Shown here in pieces: positions 20,591 through 31,612 of a stretch of 64,000 nt of DNA. Within the stretch, counting starts at the first letter, position 1; every line of letters starts with the position of its first letter. The notes under the pieces were generated by a model that worked only from the letters and a program-made list of their open reading frames with translations, was not told where the DNA came from and ran no database searches. Location: positions 72,055,345 through 72,119,344 of the forward strand of contig NC_087065.1 of NCBI RefSeq assembly GCF_963678635.1. The letters run 5' to 3'. The DNA comes from Symsagittifera roscoffensis. Its lineage: Eukaryota; Xenacoelomorpha; Acoela; Convolutidae. Position numbers and translations under genes: made by a program.

Positions 20591-21230
20591 GAGTCAGGTG
20601 CAGAGGAAAATGTTCAAGGTGAGGAACAAGACCTGGAGGATAAAATTTTGTCCGGGGAGTTCAGATGGATGAGCAGAGCGCATAAAACTGATCCCGAGGA
20701 GGAAACGGGCTCCATGGCAGTCTCTTTCCTTGATGACAACTCACGGAATTCAGGAATTGGCACCTACTCAGACAGGTACTCGAGCACGGGATCGGAATTG
20801 TCAGAGCTAGCGATCCACACGTTACTAGTGGAGACTCGAGCAAGAGACTTGGACAGAGAGGTATATGAAGACCCTGACAGTGATCGCTACCTGGTACCAG
20901 CAAAATAGTCTTTGACTATGCAGCGGATGATCTAGAGACAATAGCGGTATCAAAACGATCGATGAGTTTGTTGCCACAGAAAGAAGTAGTCACGACTGAT
21001 CTTCAACCCTTCAGACAAGAGACAGAACCATTGGCGAAAATTTGGTGCCTGAAGATGGAAGATGACACGCATCAGGCCAATGAAATGAATAGTCAGTTGA
21101 AGGCCATGAACACGTGATTGAATGCGAGATAGAGACTGTCAGATCTACAATGAGCACAAAAAAAAGACCGCATGACGAGTAAATTGAAAAAGTGGATCAA
21201 ATATGGAGCACCAGACAAAAGTGACCTGGA
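20576..21230 (+). pseudogene. Degraded pol segment between RT and integrase
   Basis: Two short TTTTTCCGGGGAGTCAG and TTTTGTCCGGGGAGTTCAG motifs (about 20580 and 20645) sit at the point where RT similarity ends. An open stretch 20648-20908 (acidic, LDDNSRNSGIGTY, VETRARDLDREVYEDP) follows and then stops in all frames. RNase H is expected here but I see no recognisable motif. The deletion with PPT-like motifs at its edge may come from faulty plus-strand priming. Confidence 0.4.
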
Positions 21231-22692
21231 AGAAGACAGTTACCGCATTCTGAGACAGTACTTTATGCAGAAAAAGGGGAGGTTATATCTGAATTGTGGC
21301 TTGCAGGAGAAGAGAAGAAGACAAAGTCCTGTATAAATATGACGCGATAGTGTTGCCGCAACTCTATCAGACAGAATTTTTATTCAGGTCGCCTGATCAG
21401 ATGGGCCATCAGGTAATTGACAAAGTGTACCAGAGGATTCTGAAGCGCTGTGAGTGGCCTGGGATGAAGAACGCATGCGAGAAGTTGGTAACAGCATGTC
21501 TGTCATGCGAACAGGTCAAGGATCCAAGGAAATTGCGATTTCCCTTGCAGTCGATCGAGTCATCTGAATTCAACGACGTGGTGCATATTGACCACAAGAA
21601 AGAATGTATGATAGACAGTGGCTATAACCAGGTTTTGGTCATGATAGACCACTTCCGAAATATGCAGAGGCCGTGCCCTGCATAACTGCTTCAGCAGAAG
21701 AGACGTACGATCATCTAATCAATACCTGGACAGCGAGACATGAATGTCCGATGACGTTTCAATCGGTTAACGGAACAGCTTTCGTGGAAGAACTTAGGAT
21801 AGAGCTCATGAGACGCTCACAGGTGACCCAAGCTCACTCCACGACACACCATCCCCAGACGAATGGCTTAATGGAGAGGCCAAATCGGACGTTGGTGTCG
21901 ATGCTGAGGGTATATTGTTCCAGGAACATGACCGATTGGGACAGATACCTTCCACAGGTGATGGGAGCTTACAACAGCACGCAACACTCCACCACCGGAG
22001 TTAGTCCACCTATGATGCTGACCGGACACGAGAAGACTTTGCCCTTGACTTTCTTTTACCCAGAGTATGAGGGAAAGAAAACATCCCCACAGGTCTACGT
22101 AAGGGATGTGATTAGACGTCAACAAGTGCTAAACGACTTGTGCAGACGGCACACTCAGCAGGCACAGGCAAAGCAGAGGAAAAAGTTCTATAAAAAAGCA
22201 GCTGGTGCAAAAACTTTCTCGTTAGGAGACTACGTATGGGTATTTCAAAACGTTATACCACCGAAAGGAACGAAAAAGCTCCCAAAGAAGTGGAGGGGAC
22301 CCTTCATGATTACGGAAGTGCACCAGGAGGGACGTTTTTACGGACTGAGTACCGGCCGAGCCGCTCACTACGAGAATATTAAGCCACACAACCCATCTAC
22401 GGAAGACTGTTGTTTACCTGCAGACATGGAAGAGGCGGATTATCTGATGATGAACCCTGCCTGCGAGGTCAATGAGAAGGGCACCAGGGGAAATAATGAG
22501 GGGAATGAGGTCGTAGAGGAAGGATCAAGTCCACCACTGGACCTGGATCCCAATGAGGTGATTGAAGCAGATGAAGAAACCTTACCCTACGCAGAAGAGG
22601 ACTGGCAAGACCCCGAACAGATGGAGGTCCCCAAAAATGTGGAACCAGATCTTCCGTTTACGATACAGACACGAAAGAGTTACAGAGCATGA
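21231..22692 (+). pseudogene. Gypsy integrase (copy B)
   Basis: The HHCC zinc-binding domain is visible: SPDQMGHQVIDKVYQRILKR and WPGM then CLSCEQVK (21390-21520). The core starts with HIDHKKEC (first Asp at 21590-21592). After a frameshift near 21665 come AHSTTHHPQTNGLMERPNRTL with the catalytic Glu (21874-21876), and WDRYLPQVMGAYNSTQHSTTGVSP. The second catalytic Asp is Val (gtt 21766-21768) in SVNGTAF where SDNGTEF is usual. The C-terminal part has the GPF-type module YVWV, KKWRGPFMITEV and NIKPHN. Integrase would insert the cDNA; this one is inactive. Confidence 0.8.
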
Positions 22693-23082
22693 CTCACGAA
22701 GAAATACAATCCTTACGGAGATGACTTCGTAGTGGACAGAATAGATCTGAAGAAGATAGTGGAAGAATTGGTGGGTCTAGAAGAAATAACCGTGTCACAA
22801 GACATAGACATAGTTGACGACCGTGACGAGGAGTGGATCGATGACCGGTCTAAACCCGAGGTAGAATTCGACGACGAGCAACAGCAATCATACGAAGGAG
22901 ACTTAACGAATCTGCGTGTCTCTTCATGGCTGAACGAAATGACGTCGGACCAAAAGGAGACTAGTGTTACGATTCAAGATGTAGACCGTGAGAGCATGAA
23001 ATACATAAAAACCGAAAGGGATGACCCTTCCTGGGCTGCCCAGGAAGGACTGTTACTCATTCCTGCATCCAACCTCCATTAA
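22693..23082 (+). CDS. Pol C-terminal acidic tail (copy B)
   Basis: After a TGA at 22690-22692 another open stretch (22732-23082) codes a very acidic peptide (DIDIVDDRDEEWIDD, VEFDDEQQQSYEGDL). Its style matches the acidic end of the integrase ORF just before it, so it is probably a continuation of Pol past a stop. Function unknown. The purine-rich block and macro ORF follow within 15-110 bp. Confidence 0.4.
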   Translation, partial: LTKKYNPYGDDFVVDRIDLKKIVEELVGLEEITVSQDIDIVDDRDEEWIDDRSKPEVEFDDEQQQSYEGDLTNLRVSSWLNEMTSDQKETSVTIQDVDRESMKYIKTERDDPSWAAQEGLLLIPASNLH

Positions 23083-23093
23083 ATATCCGGTAT

Positions 23094-23160
23094 GCGATCG
23101 ACGGGGACGTCGATGATTATTTTTGTCTGGGGAGTGGGGGTAGTTCTTACCCACACTGAA
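23094..23160 (+). promoter_or_regulatory. Conserved purine-rich block before macro ORF (copy B)
   Basis: Matches 10-75 almost base for base: GATCGACGGGGACGTCGATG, a T-run, GTCTGGGGAGTGGGGGTAG and ACCCACAC. It lies between the end of pol and the macro ORF, the usual place for a central polypurine tract or an env-type splice acceptor. Confidence 0.45.
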
Positions 23161-23188
23161 AAATTGAGAGACAGGTGATCTAGAAGCA

Positions 23189-23719
23189 GAAATAGGCGAG
23201 GACCCTAAGAAACCGGACATAGGGAGAGTAGTTGAGTCATATCTCAATTTGCCAAATGAGTACTCAAGTAGCACAATATTGACGGATAGTGATTTTGTAC
23301 TTACAAATAGAACATGTGCGATAGCAATCACAGCGGACATGAGTTTTAGGACTGCGTTAGCAGCAGATTTTAGGAAAGAATATAAAAACATAGAATTCCT
23401 TCAGAAGCAAAGACCAGGAGTAGGAGGCGTAGTAACCTTGCCTCCGGCGGCTTCGCAGATACCAGGAGAGTGTTTATACTTCTTGGTGACGAGAGCGACG
23501 GAGAAGCGGCATGCGGACCCGGAAAACTTGGTCTTGTCCTTGACGAGACTGAGAGACTTCCTTGTGGAAAGGGAGGTGAAGGAACTCTCGCTTCCAGTAT
23601 ACGACCCGAACCGAGGACGACTGCATCCACAGGATCTTTATGCACTGATACACGTAATCTTTTCTGATACTAACATACAAGTATACTCTCTTAAAAAATT
23701 TTATTTGAGTATAGGCTGA
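23189..23719 (+). CDS. Diverged macro-domain protein, copy B
   Basis: An uninterrupted frame of about 177 codons, colinear with 92-655: PKKPDIGRVVESYLNLP, LTDSDFVL, CAIAITADMSFRTALAADF, GVGGVVTLPP, LYFLVTRAT, LSLPVYDPNRGRLHP, then the C-terminal helix and FSDTNIQVYSLKKFY. Where OARD1-type enzymes have the second ligand loop with catalytic Asp (GCGLD), this copy has DPNRG and copy A DPNRE. No in-frame ATG precedes the domain (first Met about 23339), as in copy A. Despite clear nucleotide divergence between the copies, neither has a stop in the domain, while neighbouring ORFs are riddled with them. Confidence 0.65.
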   Translation, partial: EIGEDPKKPDIGRVVESYLNLPNEYSSSTILTDSDFVLTNRTCAIAITADMSFRTALAADFRKEYKNIEFLQKQRPGVGGVVTLPPAASQIPGECLYFLVTRATEKRHADPENLVLSLTRLRDFLVEREVKELSLPVYDPNRGRLHPQDLYALIHVIFSDTNIQVYSLKKFYLSIG

Positions 23720-24098
23720 GTTTAAGTTGCATGCAGGAGGTGTCATACAATTGTGTTGTGTGTGATATGTTGTGTGTTATGTGTTATGTTATTAAGAACC
23801 TGGGTACGAAGGGATTAGTGACCATGAATCATCGAATGACGATCTTAGGAATAGATCGAAAGTTTGGACTGTCCATTTTTAGGTCGAATTCCAAAATTTT
23901 AGCAATAAACTGATTTAATTTCATTTTAAGATCAAAATCTTTTTATCTGGTTGTTTTAAATCAATTTTAATACAAAATTATAGTAAATGTGATACTGAAA
24001 TGTGATATTCATGACCTCGTTTCTAGATCCTGATTGATATTTTAATTATTCATCAGATTTCAATTGAGCAAACTAATAATCAAACCGAATCTAACGAA
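23720..24098 (+). other. Spacer between macro ORF and accessory polyprotein (copy B)
   Basis: Non-coding and AT-rich; it includes a TGTGTGATATGTTGTG run like that at 780-835. No gene seen. Confidence 0.45.
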
Positions 24099-25222
24099 AT
24101 GGACAACTTCGATTTGAATGACTTGATGGACCTAGCGGAGGCATATATAGGACCGATGATAGATGCGATCTATCGTCGGCTGTAGTCATGTTGCTGGTCG
24201 CCTTAATAAACATCTTAGGGCATGATAACCGTGGGGACCGCCCCACGGAAGTCTTTTTGATGGCCGCTTCTGGATAACAAGGAGTACTAGACCGCCCAAA
24301 CATGAGGGTAATGAGGTGGAGAAACGGGGCTCTCTCAGGAGGTGACTTGGTGAACTAGCCTGGATTGCGAAGTTCCAGGACCTACCAACCAGGTGAGATG
24401 CCTCTGCCAACCAAGCCTAGGCCTGGTTTGAGAAGAATGCATCAGGAGATGAACAGCAAGGCTGCCTCGTCAAGTTCACAGCTGAGAGCAGCTGCGCCAC
24501 CAAAGAGGGCGAGAGTAGAAGAAGAAGTTCAAACAAACGAGACGATGCAAGATCTCAACGGAACGATGCAAGAACTGGAGAAGACCAGAAGAGAGCTAGA
24601 TCAAGTGACTAAGACTATGCTCAGTGTAGAAGAAGACAGGAATATCTGGAAGAAACTGTTTGAAGATTGTACCAAGAAACAGAGTCAAGAAATAGAACGC
24701 TTGAGGCAAGAATATAAAGAGCGATCGGAACGGCTGGCGTTGACGACGGCAGTAGAAGAAGCGATACCTGCAACAAATGTTCCTCGTGAGCAGTCCCCGA
24801 TGGAGCTCCTAACGCCTTGCGAACTAAGTCAAACTACGGAGGTGCGACCCCCGACTACGGTAGGCAGAGTGACGATCCCGGACCCAAGTGATACCCTAGG
24901 TGACCCAGTCGTGGAGAAGACAGTGCGGAAGTTGATAGAAACAGCTGCACGACTAGTCGCTAATAGGAATACGCCAGGTTCCGGGGTGACTGCACCCTAT
25001 GGAAGAATTGACGACACGGGCAGAGTTGAACTCTCCCATGAAACGATAAAGAAAACGGGAGATGACACTGTCACGTTACCAGCAAAGACATTTGGAGCCC
25101 CTGAGAGAAAAATAAGAGAAATGCCGATGAAGAAAACTTCCCGAGTGTTTGTTGTGCAGAAGCACAACCAGGTGAAGAATAATTTCACAGGATCCGGATG
25201 CGGATCCGCGAGCTTGCTTTAA
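24099..25222 (+). pseudogene. Accessory polyprotein, N-terminal segment with coiled coil (copy B)
   Basis: Starts MDNFDLNDLMDLAEAY (ATG 24099), stops at TAG 24183-24185 where about 40 bp present in copy A are missing, then resumes VMLLVALINILG and DRPTEVFLMA. From 24365 it is open for 285 codons: GEMPLPTKP, PPKRARVEEE, then a heptad-rich coiled coil (about 24540-24770) with repeated TMQDL/TMQEL, and VTIPDPSDTLGDP matching copy A NTIPDPSDTYLAP. Role unknown; the coiled coil suggests self-assembly. Confidence 0.55.
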
Positions 25223-25876
25223 TCGATCGATTGGAGTCCGGCGATAAACAATCAATATCCGCCGCTTGGGAAATCTCATTTGCTACTGGGTGACAGTTTG
25301 GTGAGAGTTCTCCAAAACCTGAGGACATCTTGGATCACCACGGTGATGGCCTTTGGAGGTGCCACGATAGCCCAGCTATATCGAATGGTGGAGCCAATGA
25401 ACCCAGGAAGGATCTCTAACATAATGATCCTAATAGGGACAAACAATATGTCCAGAGATTCAAATGAGGAAGAGGCACAATGGGAATCGATAATGGTGTG
25501 CCTATTCACTACTCTCTGGCAGAAGTTCAAGTGCGTGGTGCTGACCGTCTGCACAGTACCGATGAGCACGAGAACGTTGACATCGGCAGGAAGGAGGCAT
25601 AACGAAGGAGTCATCATGTGGAACAACATACTGAGAAATCTGGCGAGTCGTAATGAAATTTGAATTACTTTACCAGCTACAAATACAACGCTAAAAGCAA
25701 TATATTTTGCCTGGAGGGAGATCCACTTTGATAGTATAGAAGGACAAGCCTGGATGAACCGAGTCTTCCAGAAGCGACTCGAAGAAATGGAGGTCGAGCT
25801 CTTTGACACGGGAGTGCTAAAGAAAGAAGAAACGACGAATGAGCCGGTAGTCTCAACCTTCGTGCCCCCCAACCTA
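25223..25876 (+). pseudogene. Accessory polyprotein, SGNH hydrolase domain 1 (copy B)
   Basis: Block I LLLGDSLVRVL (about 25277-25310) with the nucleophile Ser, glycine block AFGGATIAQL, block III LIGTNNMSRD (about 25432) with the oxyanion Asn but Asn in place of Asp after it, and block V REIHFDS (about 25720) where the catalytic Asp of copy A is replaced by Glu (His kept). A TGA at 25661-25663 lies between blocks III and V, at nearly the same position as the TAA in copy A. The tail QAWMNRVFQKRLEEME matches copy A HWINDVFQTQLREVE. Confidence 0.65.
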
Positions 25877-26132
25877 TAAACACGTCTGGGAGCGGTCCCA
25901 GCCGTGACCTACAGGCCGCAAAGCTCCAGCGAACCAGGGCAAAGAACGGACATACAGGACCGATTGGGAGAAGCGCCACTAAGAAGAACCATTCATCCAG
26001 GGCGATGATTAGGACCTGTCAACACGACTACGGAGTACATCGAGACCGGAAGCGACATCGGAGACTAGATCAGAGACTAGGTCAAAGACTACGAGCACCA
26101 GTCGAGAGGAACGACGACCAGACAGAAACTCT
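25877..26132 (+). pseudogene. Degraded linker of the accessory polyprotein (copy B)
   Basis: Corresponds by position to the Ser/Pro/Arg-rich linker at about 2810-3170 of copy A. Stops occur in all frames; no conserved block is seen. Confidence 0.4.
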
Positions 26133-27193
26133 TTGCAGGACCTGGTGAAATTAAACCTTCAGATGGTAAGGTTTGCAGCCGATGCCATAAGGATGCTGAA
26201 TGGAGCGAGGCTATCCGTCAACGGACTGTACTCAATCGCAGGTGTGGACTGGTTGATAGCAGCTGGCTTTAACTTCAGCTCTACGACCGCCTTAAGATTC
26301 GCCGATTTAGAGGGACTGCCCTCGAACAACACAATGGGCCCAGTAAATGCAAGACCTTTGCAGGACGTGAAACTGAATCAGGGTGAAGGAAATTGAGAAG
26401 AAAAACTCGGAAGATTCTTGACAACGAGGGCACCAATAGGACAACATGTGAAATTGTTCAAGCAAATACGAGCACCACCATGTCATGTGAAAGAAAGAGC
26501 GTACCCGAAACAGGTGGCTCAAGTAGGCGATGTTCAGAGATATGGTGGTATGAAGATGATTAGGAAGGACGAGACTATCTTTGCAGCGTATGATAAAGTG
26601 GAAGTGAGAAAAGCAAAGATCTTGATAGTCGCGAACTCAGTTTTTGTGCATACCTCCAAGTCTCTGTTTTGACCCGAAGTTATAAACCTGGCAGCAGTCG
26701 ACCTGGACCTAAGGCAGTCGGTGTCAATGGCAATCGGGGTACAACAACAGACGGAAATGAACCCGATCACGATCGTATTTGCCGGCATAAACGACCATCT
26801 ACACAGTAGGGGTTTCCTGAGCAGACTCAGAGAGCCTACAACGGCAGAGGACGCCGTATGGCCAGCGATAAGGGATATCTTCGAATCTATTGGTGAAATA
26901 ATGGACACGCTGAAAGAAGGTGCATTCCCAAAGATAACACCGAAAGCTGTGTTTGCACTGTCTCCGGGATATGCACATCTCCCGGATGGACTGAAGTTTG
27001 TATAAACGATGGTGGCATTGCTTTCCGAGGGGAAATATGATGTGATCATATCTGCCCCGAATCGCGGAATAGAGATGGAGAACCTAAAACCACTTAGGGA
27101 GGAATTACCCGCGGTGTGGTCTGACATCTCGAATGCGATGCGAGGATTCAAGGACCATTCACTACACATTTAGTAATAGACGAAGTACTGGGG
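26133..27193 (+). pseudogene. Accessory polyprotein, second SGNH-like domain (copy B)
   Basis: One frame carries this segment from 26133 to past 27005 with stops at 26394, 26670 and 27003; a frameshift near 27165 leads into the next segment. Blocks in order: IAGVDWLIA and FSSTTALRFADL (linker shared with A), ILIVANSVFVH (block I Ser), IVFAGINDHLHSRG (block III, Gly and Asn-Asp present), VFALSPGYAHLP, IISAPNRG and ELPAVWSDISNAMRGF. Block V falls in the next segment as EDDH (about 27240). The SGNH2 catalytic set is more complete here than in copy A. Confidence 0.5.
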
Positions 27194-28007
27194 TTGGAAT
27201 TGTCCAACTTCAGCCGACAACTCAAGCTGAGACCAGAAACTGAAGATGACCATCGAGTAATAGTAGCGATGTCTAACGACTTATGGTTCCGAGGAATGGA
27301 AATAAAAGAGGAAGGAGAAAGAAGGAAGAACTCCAAGGAGGCGAGAGCTCACTTGGAAGCGATGGTCTTGAGAACAAAACCAGAGGCTAACAAGTGGCTG
27401 CACCTGACCCCTCGAATAGCCGCTTTGGGCACGGACGCTTTCGAGCGAAGCCCAGTGATGATCAAGAAGATCCATGACTACCAGGTGAAAGAGGTGAACC
27501 TGGCCGAAAATGCTGAAGAGAAGTCAGCCGAGTTTGTAAACAGAGAGTCTCAAGTTACCCTGGAAGCTTTCTGGGCACAGAATGTAAAGGGAGAAGAAGG
27601 CTTTGACCGGACTGATAGCATGCTAGAAGGGTTGGGAGTCGGTTGGACCGCGTCCTTCATGGCAAAAGATTACCCATCGCTCGCTCGATACCTGATCAGA
27701 GAGTTCCTCCAAGCAGTCACAGAGTTATCAATCGTGGAAATACTAGCCCTGTTCGTGACGTTTGGAGCGGAGAACTTTGTGAGAGGACTAGTGGTACTGC
27801 TCACTGAAGGAGTGCAGAATTTGCGGTTAGATGGACTTCTGCCGCTAATTGCGACAACGCACGGGAACTTGGGAGGATTGATGAATCTGATCCGCTACCC
27901 TGAGCAAATGAGAGAGAACGTGAGGATTTTTGACGTGAAGCGGCCCACTGTTTCCTGGACCAAAATAAGAGATCTGCGACATACTCTTATCCAGTACCTA
28001 CTGCAGC
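27194..28007 (+). pseudogene. Accessory polyprotein, helical middle region (copy B, first part)
   Basis: Open from 27194 and colinear with copy A 4270-5080: GLELSNFSRQLKLRP, DDHRVIVAMSNDLWFRGM, LHLTPRIAALGTDAFE, LGVGWTASFM, LALFVTFGAENFVRG, LRLDGLLPLI, IRYPEQMRENVRIFD and LRHTLIQYLLQQ. At about 28008 the match to copy A breaks off and a rearranged segment begins. Confidence 0.55.
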
Positions 28008-28081
28008 AGTTTCGGGAGCGCGGGAGCGCTACCGTCGGTATTAGAATCGGGAGCGCTACCGTCGGGAGCGCGATATTTAGT
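28008..28081 (+). repeat. GC-rich filler with a doubled ATCGGGAGCGCTACCGTCGG-like motif
   Basis: GGGAGCGCTACCGTCGG occurs twice, plus extra GGGAGCGCG pieces, at the exact junction between the middle region and a misplaced copy of the 3' end. It is far more GC-rich than its surroundings and looks like templated filler made at a recombination or template-switch joint. Confidence 0.6.
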
Positions 28082-28975
28082 GGGATCAACATTAGCTCCA
28101 ATGTGGAAGATCAGATACCCAGTGCATTTCGTAGCGATGGATGTGAAAAGTACGAGAACGATCGTGGATCAAGCCTTTTCAGTGCCGAAATGCGTAAGAC
28201 TAGCGAGAAAGTCTGAAAAATCTTGCAAGTTATTGTGTAAGATGTTCTCAGCAGTTCCAGAGAGAACCAAAGAAGAATTAGAATCGATACTGGGAAAGAA
28301 GTTCATGGGATACGCCAGTGGGAACTTCAGTGACTTTGAAAGACAGAAGGAGAATGAAGTCCACCGAGTGATGATGGAAGTAGAACCACTACTGGAAGCG
28401 TCGGGATAGCGAAATTGGAGAAGCATCATTGAGACACATGATGAGTTCCCCTGCCATTGCTTGCTACAAACATGATGGTATCCCGGGCGTAGTAATCTGG
28501 TATTGATCTGGGACTGTGGAGAGCTGCTCTCCATGGGTTTACCAGACTCATATCAGCCCATAACGATAGTGATAGTGAGAGTTATGATGGCGATACGATG
28601 GCTGGAAAATCATGTGAAAGAAAACAATTGACAAGAAACGCCTACGAAAGAGCAATTGTAGGAATTGGATTGTCTAAAAGACTTAGATCTTTTTGAGACA
28701 ACATGCAAAATCCTGCAAAAGTATCAGCTGGACATTGGAGCAGGAGTTTTCAAGCAAGCTTTTGTAACTCATCGGAATGCAGCAACCACCAAAGTGAAGA
28801 GGACGTCTAGGACAAGTGAATGTGACGGGAGAGAAAGAGAAGAAATGTTGAAGGAAGACTTGGAGAGAAACTTGACGTTGTTCCTCCACAACAGCTTCTG
28901 CCGAAACAGGGAGACTAACATTATCAATCTACACCAAGTCGTGATACTACACGACATATCAAATACTACCCCTGG
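28076..28975 (+). repeat. Misplaced duplicate of the element's 3' coding end
   Basis: 28076-28912 is nearly identical to 32930-33766 (GTGGGATCAACATTAGCTCC onward), including the FSVPKCVRLAR block and the C-terminal tail. It sits in the middle of the polyprotein, after the filler. About 65 bp of unplaced sequence (28912-28975) end it. The close identity means the duplication is much younger than the split between copies A and B. Confidence 0.8.
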
Positions 28976-29784
28976 TCGTGACGTTTGGAGCTGAGAATTT
29001 TTTGAGAGGACCAATGGTACTGCTCACTAAAGGAGTGCAGACTTTGTGGTTAGATGGACTTCTGACGCTAATTGCGATAACGCACGGGAACTTGGGAAGA
29101 TTGATGAATCTGACCCGCTACCCTGAGCAAATGAGAGAGAACGTGAGGAGGTTTGACTTGAAGCGGTCCACTGTTTCCTGGACCAAATTAAGAGATCTGC
29201 GACATACTCTTATCAAATACCTACTGCAGGGGAATCGCTTTGGAACAGGAGAGGATGAGACAATTCAGAAGGAAGAAGACGTGCGACGTCATGCTGGGGG
29301 CATGCCCCTGTAAACTGACATGAGCCTGGCCATGAGGACCGATCTCTTAGGACTGATCAGAGGAACCACGGAGCTCGTGACGGTGATATACGGTCCGGCG
29401 GTCACGTTTGCGTTCCCTGTCGTTAAAGTGGAGGCATACAGGAGGTCGGTGTTGTACCTGAACCTCATATCAGCAGTGGACGGAAGTGCACTTAACTGGT
29501 GTGAACAGCACGCACTACGAGAAATGATGAGTGAGGACTTGTTGTTCGCAAAAATATCAGAGCCGGAAATGACTCTCATAAATTTTGATGATCACTTCCG
29601 CGATCGGAGTGGAGAAGTAGATAGAGGGCACATCGAAGTATTCCCAAAGCTCTGGAATCTAAGGCCCTACAATAAGACGAACGGTGAATTTACAAGAATT
29701 CCTCGACTGACTGCATCATATCACAAATTGAGAGAAGAAACGAAAGGCTGGGGTGACTACAAGAAGCTAACGAACGGAGGGTAG
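28976..29784 (+). pseudogene. Accessory polyprotein, helical middle region resumed (copy B)
   Basis: 28976-29225 repeats 27758-28007 (VTFGAENFLRG, LWLDGLLTLI, RYPEQMRENV), so this piece is present twice, once on each side of the misplaced 3' end. It then goes on past the break point: GNRFGTGEDETIQKEED, HAGGMPL, a stop at 29311, MRTDLLGLIRGTTELVTVIYGP, KVEAYRRSVLYLNL, LWNLRPY, to TAG 29782. This matches copy A 5090-5600. Confidence 0.55.
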
Positions 29785-30241
29785 CAAAATTCTCCAAGAC
29801 GTTGGACTCGTGCTTCGTGGGCAGAAACGCTGCCGTGCTGCAGTATACACAGTTTACCTACACGGATGAAACGACGAGGAGGCGGATGAATAATGAGCAA
29901 ATCCGAAGCCTGGACGATTTCACGAAGAATGGGAGAAATTAGATCTGGCGCCAATGGTCATGAGACGAAAGGCGGACTTGCAAGAAGCCTCTCTAATCTT
30001 GATGAGTGAAAAAACAGAGTTAATGGTGAGCGCGACACTATAAACTAGAACCATGCTAGCACCATTCAGCTGTGAAGAAGTCAAGTTAATGCACGGAGAG
30101 GAAGAAGATCGATCAGCTGGCAGACCAGTTGTACCGAAATTTCCAGACGGAATAAGAGATGAAGAGCAAAGACCCTCGAGTTAAGAAAAGAGTCCCAGAC
30201 GAGACGATGGGCAGGGAAGAAGCCGTCGATCGCAAGAGCCT
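29785..30241 (+). pseudogene. Degraded segment of the accessory polyprotein (copy B)
   Basis: Weak similarity to copy A around 5755-5870 (a CFVGRNAA peptide against RFISWNVAA). Many stops and frame changes; no domain recognised. Confidence 0.35.
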
Positions 30242-31612
30242 ATGCAGCTGGATCCCGATCAGGCTGAGAAAGAGGACGACATGGCTTCGACAGGCGGGAT
30301 GTCCAGCCTGGACTTCAACTTCCTCAGCGACTTTGAAAATGGCACAGACACGTTAGAAGCAACGACTGAGCCAGCAGACGAGGGATCTTCCACGCTGGAA
30401 CCTCCTTCGGCCTTCATGGAAATGAACCGGAATTTGACGGAGAGCAAGTCTCCGAGCAATTCTAAAAATGCCGAAAATAAACTTTTAATGGAATCACCGA
30501 GGAGAAGAAGAATAGAAGGCAGTGCCAGGGTATTTTTCTTGGGAACGTTGCCCGAAGAAGAGTGGGAAGTTCATCGTAGAGACCACGAGAATAGGACGGG
30601 ATGCAGTATGGACAGAGTTACCTTCATGGAAGAGGTCTGGACAGTAGTTCAGAGCTACGAGACTCAGTCTATACTGAAAATAGGTCTCAACAGACCACTG
30701 ATGCGGGAGGTCTTTGACAAACTCGAAGAGTGTAAAGGAAGATTGAGCGAAATATTGATCGACTCGGCCACTGACGAAAATGAGGCAAATTCTCCTTTAA
30801 AGACAACGCCGCAAGAAGGCAAGGAAGAAGTAGTGTATCTGTCGAGAATCCGAAAGGGAACGATGCGATCAAAGATGGTGATTGACAAGATTAATGATAT
30901 GAAAATGAAACTTGGCAGCGAAGTGACATTGAGGAAAGCTGGAAAAACAAAGGTGGTTTCTGCAATCTCGATAAAAGCTGTCAACTCAGCCAAAATAAAA
31001 GGCGTCGAAGAAGCCTTGGACATGGGACAGGGGGATGACCGGTTGCCTGGCACTGACAGAATGTTGTATGACGTAGCGATGGTGCCACCCATTATCATGG
31101 CAGGATTGAAATCAGCCAGATATAAAACCAAGTAGAGTGACTGCACTCTGACTGGAGCAACATTAGAAATGGAAATACTCAGCCAATGTGGAGAGAGTAC
31201 CCTGCAAGATTTCAAACCGTCTTCCATGAACCATAGAGAAGGATGCGTCGTAGGACAGCTAGTCCCAATGGAAGACAACCGACTGGCAGTGTCGGAAACC
31301 GTATCGATTGATGAACCCGTTGGTGGATACATGGAGATGGTGGAATAGAGAAACTCGGCTAGAGGGCACTTAATTGCTCTGGAAAACAAAAAAGCTATGG
31401 TAGGTTGTTTAGAGACGATGATGCAAGGCACAACCATGAAGAAGAAGGCATACGGAACTCTGGTATCTTCTGAGATGCACGCGGAAACGATAGAGCAGTT
31501 AGTGAGCCTACCTTGGAGAGCAGTAGTATTACGGTACTTCGAAGAAGAAATGAGAACCACCCCGAAGATACACGCTCTGGTAGCGATACCCTATGTGAGA
31601 ACAGAATTATAA
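30242..31612 (+). pseudogene. Accessory polyprotein, acidic linker and ETQS region (copy B)
   Basis: Open 30242-31135, then the same region with stops at 31133, 31348 and 31610. Matches copy A 6230-7450: SPRRRRIEGSARVFFLGTLPEEE, WTVVQSYETQSILKIGLNRPLMREV, a Lys-rich segment, EMEILSQCG, RNSARGHL and LPWRAVVLRYFEEEM. The GTLPEEEW of this copy reads through where copy A has a TGA, confirming that stop as a mutation. Function unknown. Confidence 0.5.

Noticed and set aside
30664-31560. 298-codon minus-strand frame
   Set aside because: Antisense of the conserved accessory polyprotein, which aligns with copy A on the plus strand.
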